In this document: one piece after another, positions 62,712 through 64,000 of the stretch
Position numbering within the stretch: position 1 is the first letter of the stretch
How the letters are laid out: each line of letters starts with the position of its first letter
Assembly: GCF_027625475.1 (NCBI RefSeq)
Contig: NZ_CP115174.1
Location: 1,302,001 to 1,366,000 of the forward strand
Length of the DNA: 64,000 nucleotides
Origin: Sphingomonas abietis
GTDB lineage: Bacteria; Pseudomonadota; Alphaproteobacteria; Sphingomonadales; Sphingomonadaceae
Reading direction: 5' to 3'
Translations under genes and position numbers: made by a program
Notes under the pieces: generated by a model
What the model was told of the DNA's origin: nothing
Databases searched by the model: none
Seen by the model: the letters and a program-made list of their open reading frames with translations, nothing else

Positions 62712-64000
62712 TCAGGGCGTCGCCTCGGGGGCCGAGCTCACCCGGTTCCGGCCCGATTGCTTGGCTTCGTAGAGTGCCGCGTCGGCGCGGCCGTACAGGC
62801 TGTCGAAATCCTCCCCGGCGCGCAGTTCCGCCAGGCCGAAGCTTGCCGTCACGCGGATCGTCTGGCCATCGAAGGCGATGACGGTGGCGGCGATCGCCTG
62901 GCGCAGGCGATCCGCCAGCAGCCATGCGCCGGTGGACGCGGTGTGCGGCATCAGCAGGCCGAATTCCTCGCCGCCGATCCGGCCGACGAGATCGGTCGAG
63001 CGGGTGTGGCTGTCGAAGATCTGCCCGGTCATCGCCAGCACGGCATCGCCGCCGGGATGGCCCCAGCTGTCGTTCACATGCTTGAAGTCGTCGAGGTCGA
63101 GGATGGTGAGGCTCAGCCGCGTGTCATGCCGTCCGGCTAGCGACACCAGTTCGTGTGCGCGTTCGACGAAATGCCGCCGGTTGGCGCAGCCGGTCAGCGT
63201 GTCGATGGTCGCGAGCTGCGCCAGCCGTTCGTTGGCGGCGCGCAGATCGGCGGTGCGCTCGGAAATCTGGCGTTCGAGTTCGCCCTGCCGGCGACGCAGA
63301 TAGCCGGTTCGCCAGCGGAACAGGGCGACGATGCCAAGCAGCAGCAGCAAGGCGGCGACCAGACGCACCCACCATTGCTGCGACCATGACGGGAGAACCC
63401 TGATCGGCACCGCCAGATCGCGTTCCGTCCACAGGCCGTCACGATTGGATCCGCGCAGGCGCAGCATATAATCGCCCGGCGGAAGATTGGTGTAGGCTGC
63501 GAGACGGCGGCTGGCATCGGTCTCCGTCCAGGCCTGGTCGAATCCGTCGAGCTTGTAGGCATAATGGTTGCGTTCGGGCGCCGTGAAATCGAGCGCGGAG
63601 AATTCGACGGCGAGGCTGTTGGTCCGAGGCGTCAGGACGACGGGCGTGCTGTTGCCGGCATGGTTGAACGGGGCGATCGGCACGGAAATGCCGCCGACCC
63701 GCACATCGGTCACCACCACCGGCGGCCGGAAGCGCCACGGCGGCAGGACGCCGGGGCGCACGACCGTCAGCCCGTCCTTGGCGCCGAACAGGGCCTCCCC
63801 GGCCGCATCGGCACCGCGCGACCCGACGAAATAATCCCGCAACGCGGAGCCGTCTGCCGGGCCGACCCGACGGATCGCGAAGGTGGCGGAGTCGACGCGG
63901 GCGAGGCCGTCGTCGGTGCCGGCCCAGATCGTCCCGGTGCCGTCCATTTCCAGGCTGTCGACATTCTCGTGCGGCAGGCCGTTGGCCACGCCGAAGCGCC
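62712..64000 (-). CDS. Propeller/Y_Y_Y-domain diguanylate cyclase, 5' end beyond window
   Basis: The frame is open to the right edge, so only the last 428 or so residues are here. They include propeller repeats (FGVANGLPHENVDSLEMDGT, GTIWAGTDDGLARVD), a Y_Y_Y domain (YAYKLDGFDQAWTETDASRR, YTNLPPGDYMLRLRGSN), one membrane helix (LVAALLLLLGIVALFRW), a short coiled coil and a GGDEF domain. The active site is GRIGGEEFGLLMP with an intact RSTD inhibitory site. It should make cyclic di-GMP in response to a periplasmic signal. This type is built like the two-component regulator propeller sensors. Confidence 0.88.
   Translation of the reverse strand, partial: RFGVANGLPHENVDSLEMDGTGTIWAGTDDGLARVDSATFAIRRVGPADGSALRDYFVGSRGADAAGEALFGAKDGLTVVRPGVLPPWRFRPPVVVTDVRVGGISVPIAPFNHAGNSTPVVLTPRTNSLAVEFSALDFTAPERNHYAYKLDGFDQAWTETDASRRLAAYTNLPPGDYMLRLRGSNRDGLWTERDLAVPIRVLPSWSQQWWVRLVAALLLLLGIVALFRWRTGYLRRRQGELERQISERTADLRAANERLAQLATIDTLTGCANRRHFVERAHELVSLAGRHDTRLSLTILDLDDFKHVNDSWGHPGGDAVLAMTGQIFDSHTRSTDLVGRIGGEEFGLLMPHTASTGAWLLADRLRQAIAATVIAFDGQTIRVTASFGLAELRAGEDFDSLYGRADAALYEAKQSGRNRVSSAPEATP

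Noticed and set aside
1..64000. CRISPR arrays, insertion sequences and prophage
   Set aside because: No regularly spaced repeats, transposase or integrase sequences, or phage structural genes were recognised.

Overview
The window is GC-rich DNA with strong third-position GC. It encodes three TonB-dependent receptors or receptor fragments, a long AcnB aconitase, a PilZ protein, a DUF2383 four-helix protein and a compact VirB operon. I read this as an alphaproteobacterium, probably Sphingomonadales (Sphingomonas-like). That is inference from gene content; there is no rRNA or other marker gene in view. No tRNA, rRNA, CRISPR array or intact insertion sequence was seen.

Region 1 (1-30.3 kb) looks like a sulfur-scavenging island. 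It opens with the tail of an SfnG-like flavin monooxygenase and a two-gene operon for a large LamG protein and a DUF6250 protein. A plus-strand set follows: nitroreductase, SsuD-like monooxygenase, a broken SoxC-like sulfite dehydrogenase, a broken TauD-like dioxygenase, a class I amidotransferase and serine acetyltransferase 1. Facing these are a thioredoxin-like lipoprotein and a desaturase/PhnD-like pair. Next is a six-gene minus-strand operon: TonB receptor, betaine-type ABC transporter with the binding protein fused to the permease, its ATPase, a TPR-sulfotransferase, an ornithine-cyclodeaminase-like protein, and a histidine-ammonia-lyase-like protein whose MIO-forming Ser is absent. MetNIQ and a second serine acetyltransferase, preceded by a coupled 100-residue unknown, complete it. 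Six intergenic sites share CTA-N9-TAG, usually inside a longer AAT...ATT palindrome, and two more differ by one base. They sit in front of most of these units. The form (T-N11-A) is that of a LysR-type operator, so I infer one sulfur-responsive regulon; no regulator gene is in the window.

Region 2 (29.3-38.8 kb) holds a secreted small protein, a peptide deformylase with a frameshift near its start, a complete TonB receptor, a DUF2383 protein, a VOC protein, AcnB and two small secreted proteins.

Region 3 (39-52 kb) is mostly ordinary: an OmpR-type response regulator and kinase, beta-carbonic anhydrase, a cyclic-nucleotide-domain/thioredoxin-reductase-like flavoprotein lacking its CxxC, a sugar-porter MFS protein, an ABC-2 exporter, a PilZ protein, a MauG-type di-haem protein and a phospholipase C/AcpA-type lipoprotein.

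Region 4 (52.4-60.1 kb) is a tightly coupled virB1-B2-B3-B4-B6-B9-B10-B11 operon. It has no virB5, virB7, virB8 or virD4 and no relaxase. The window closes with a hybrid histidine kinase and the C-terminal part of a propeller/Y_Y_Y/GGDEF diguanylate cyclase that runs off the right edge.
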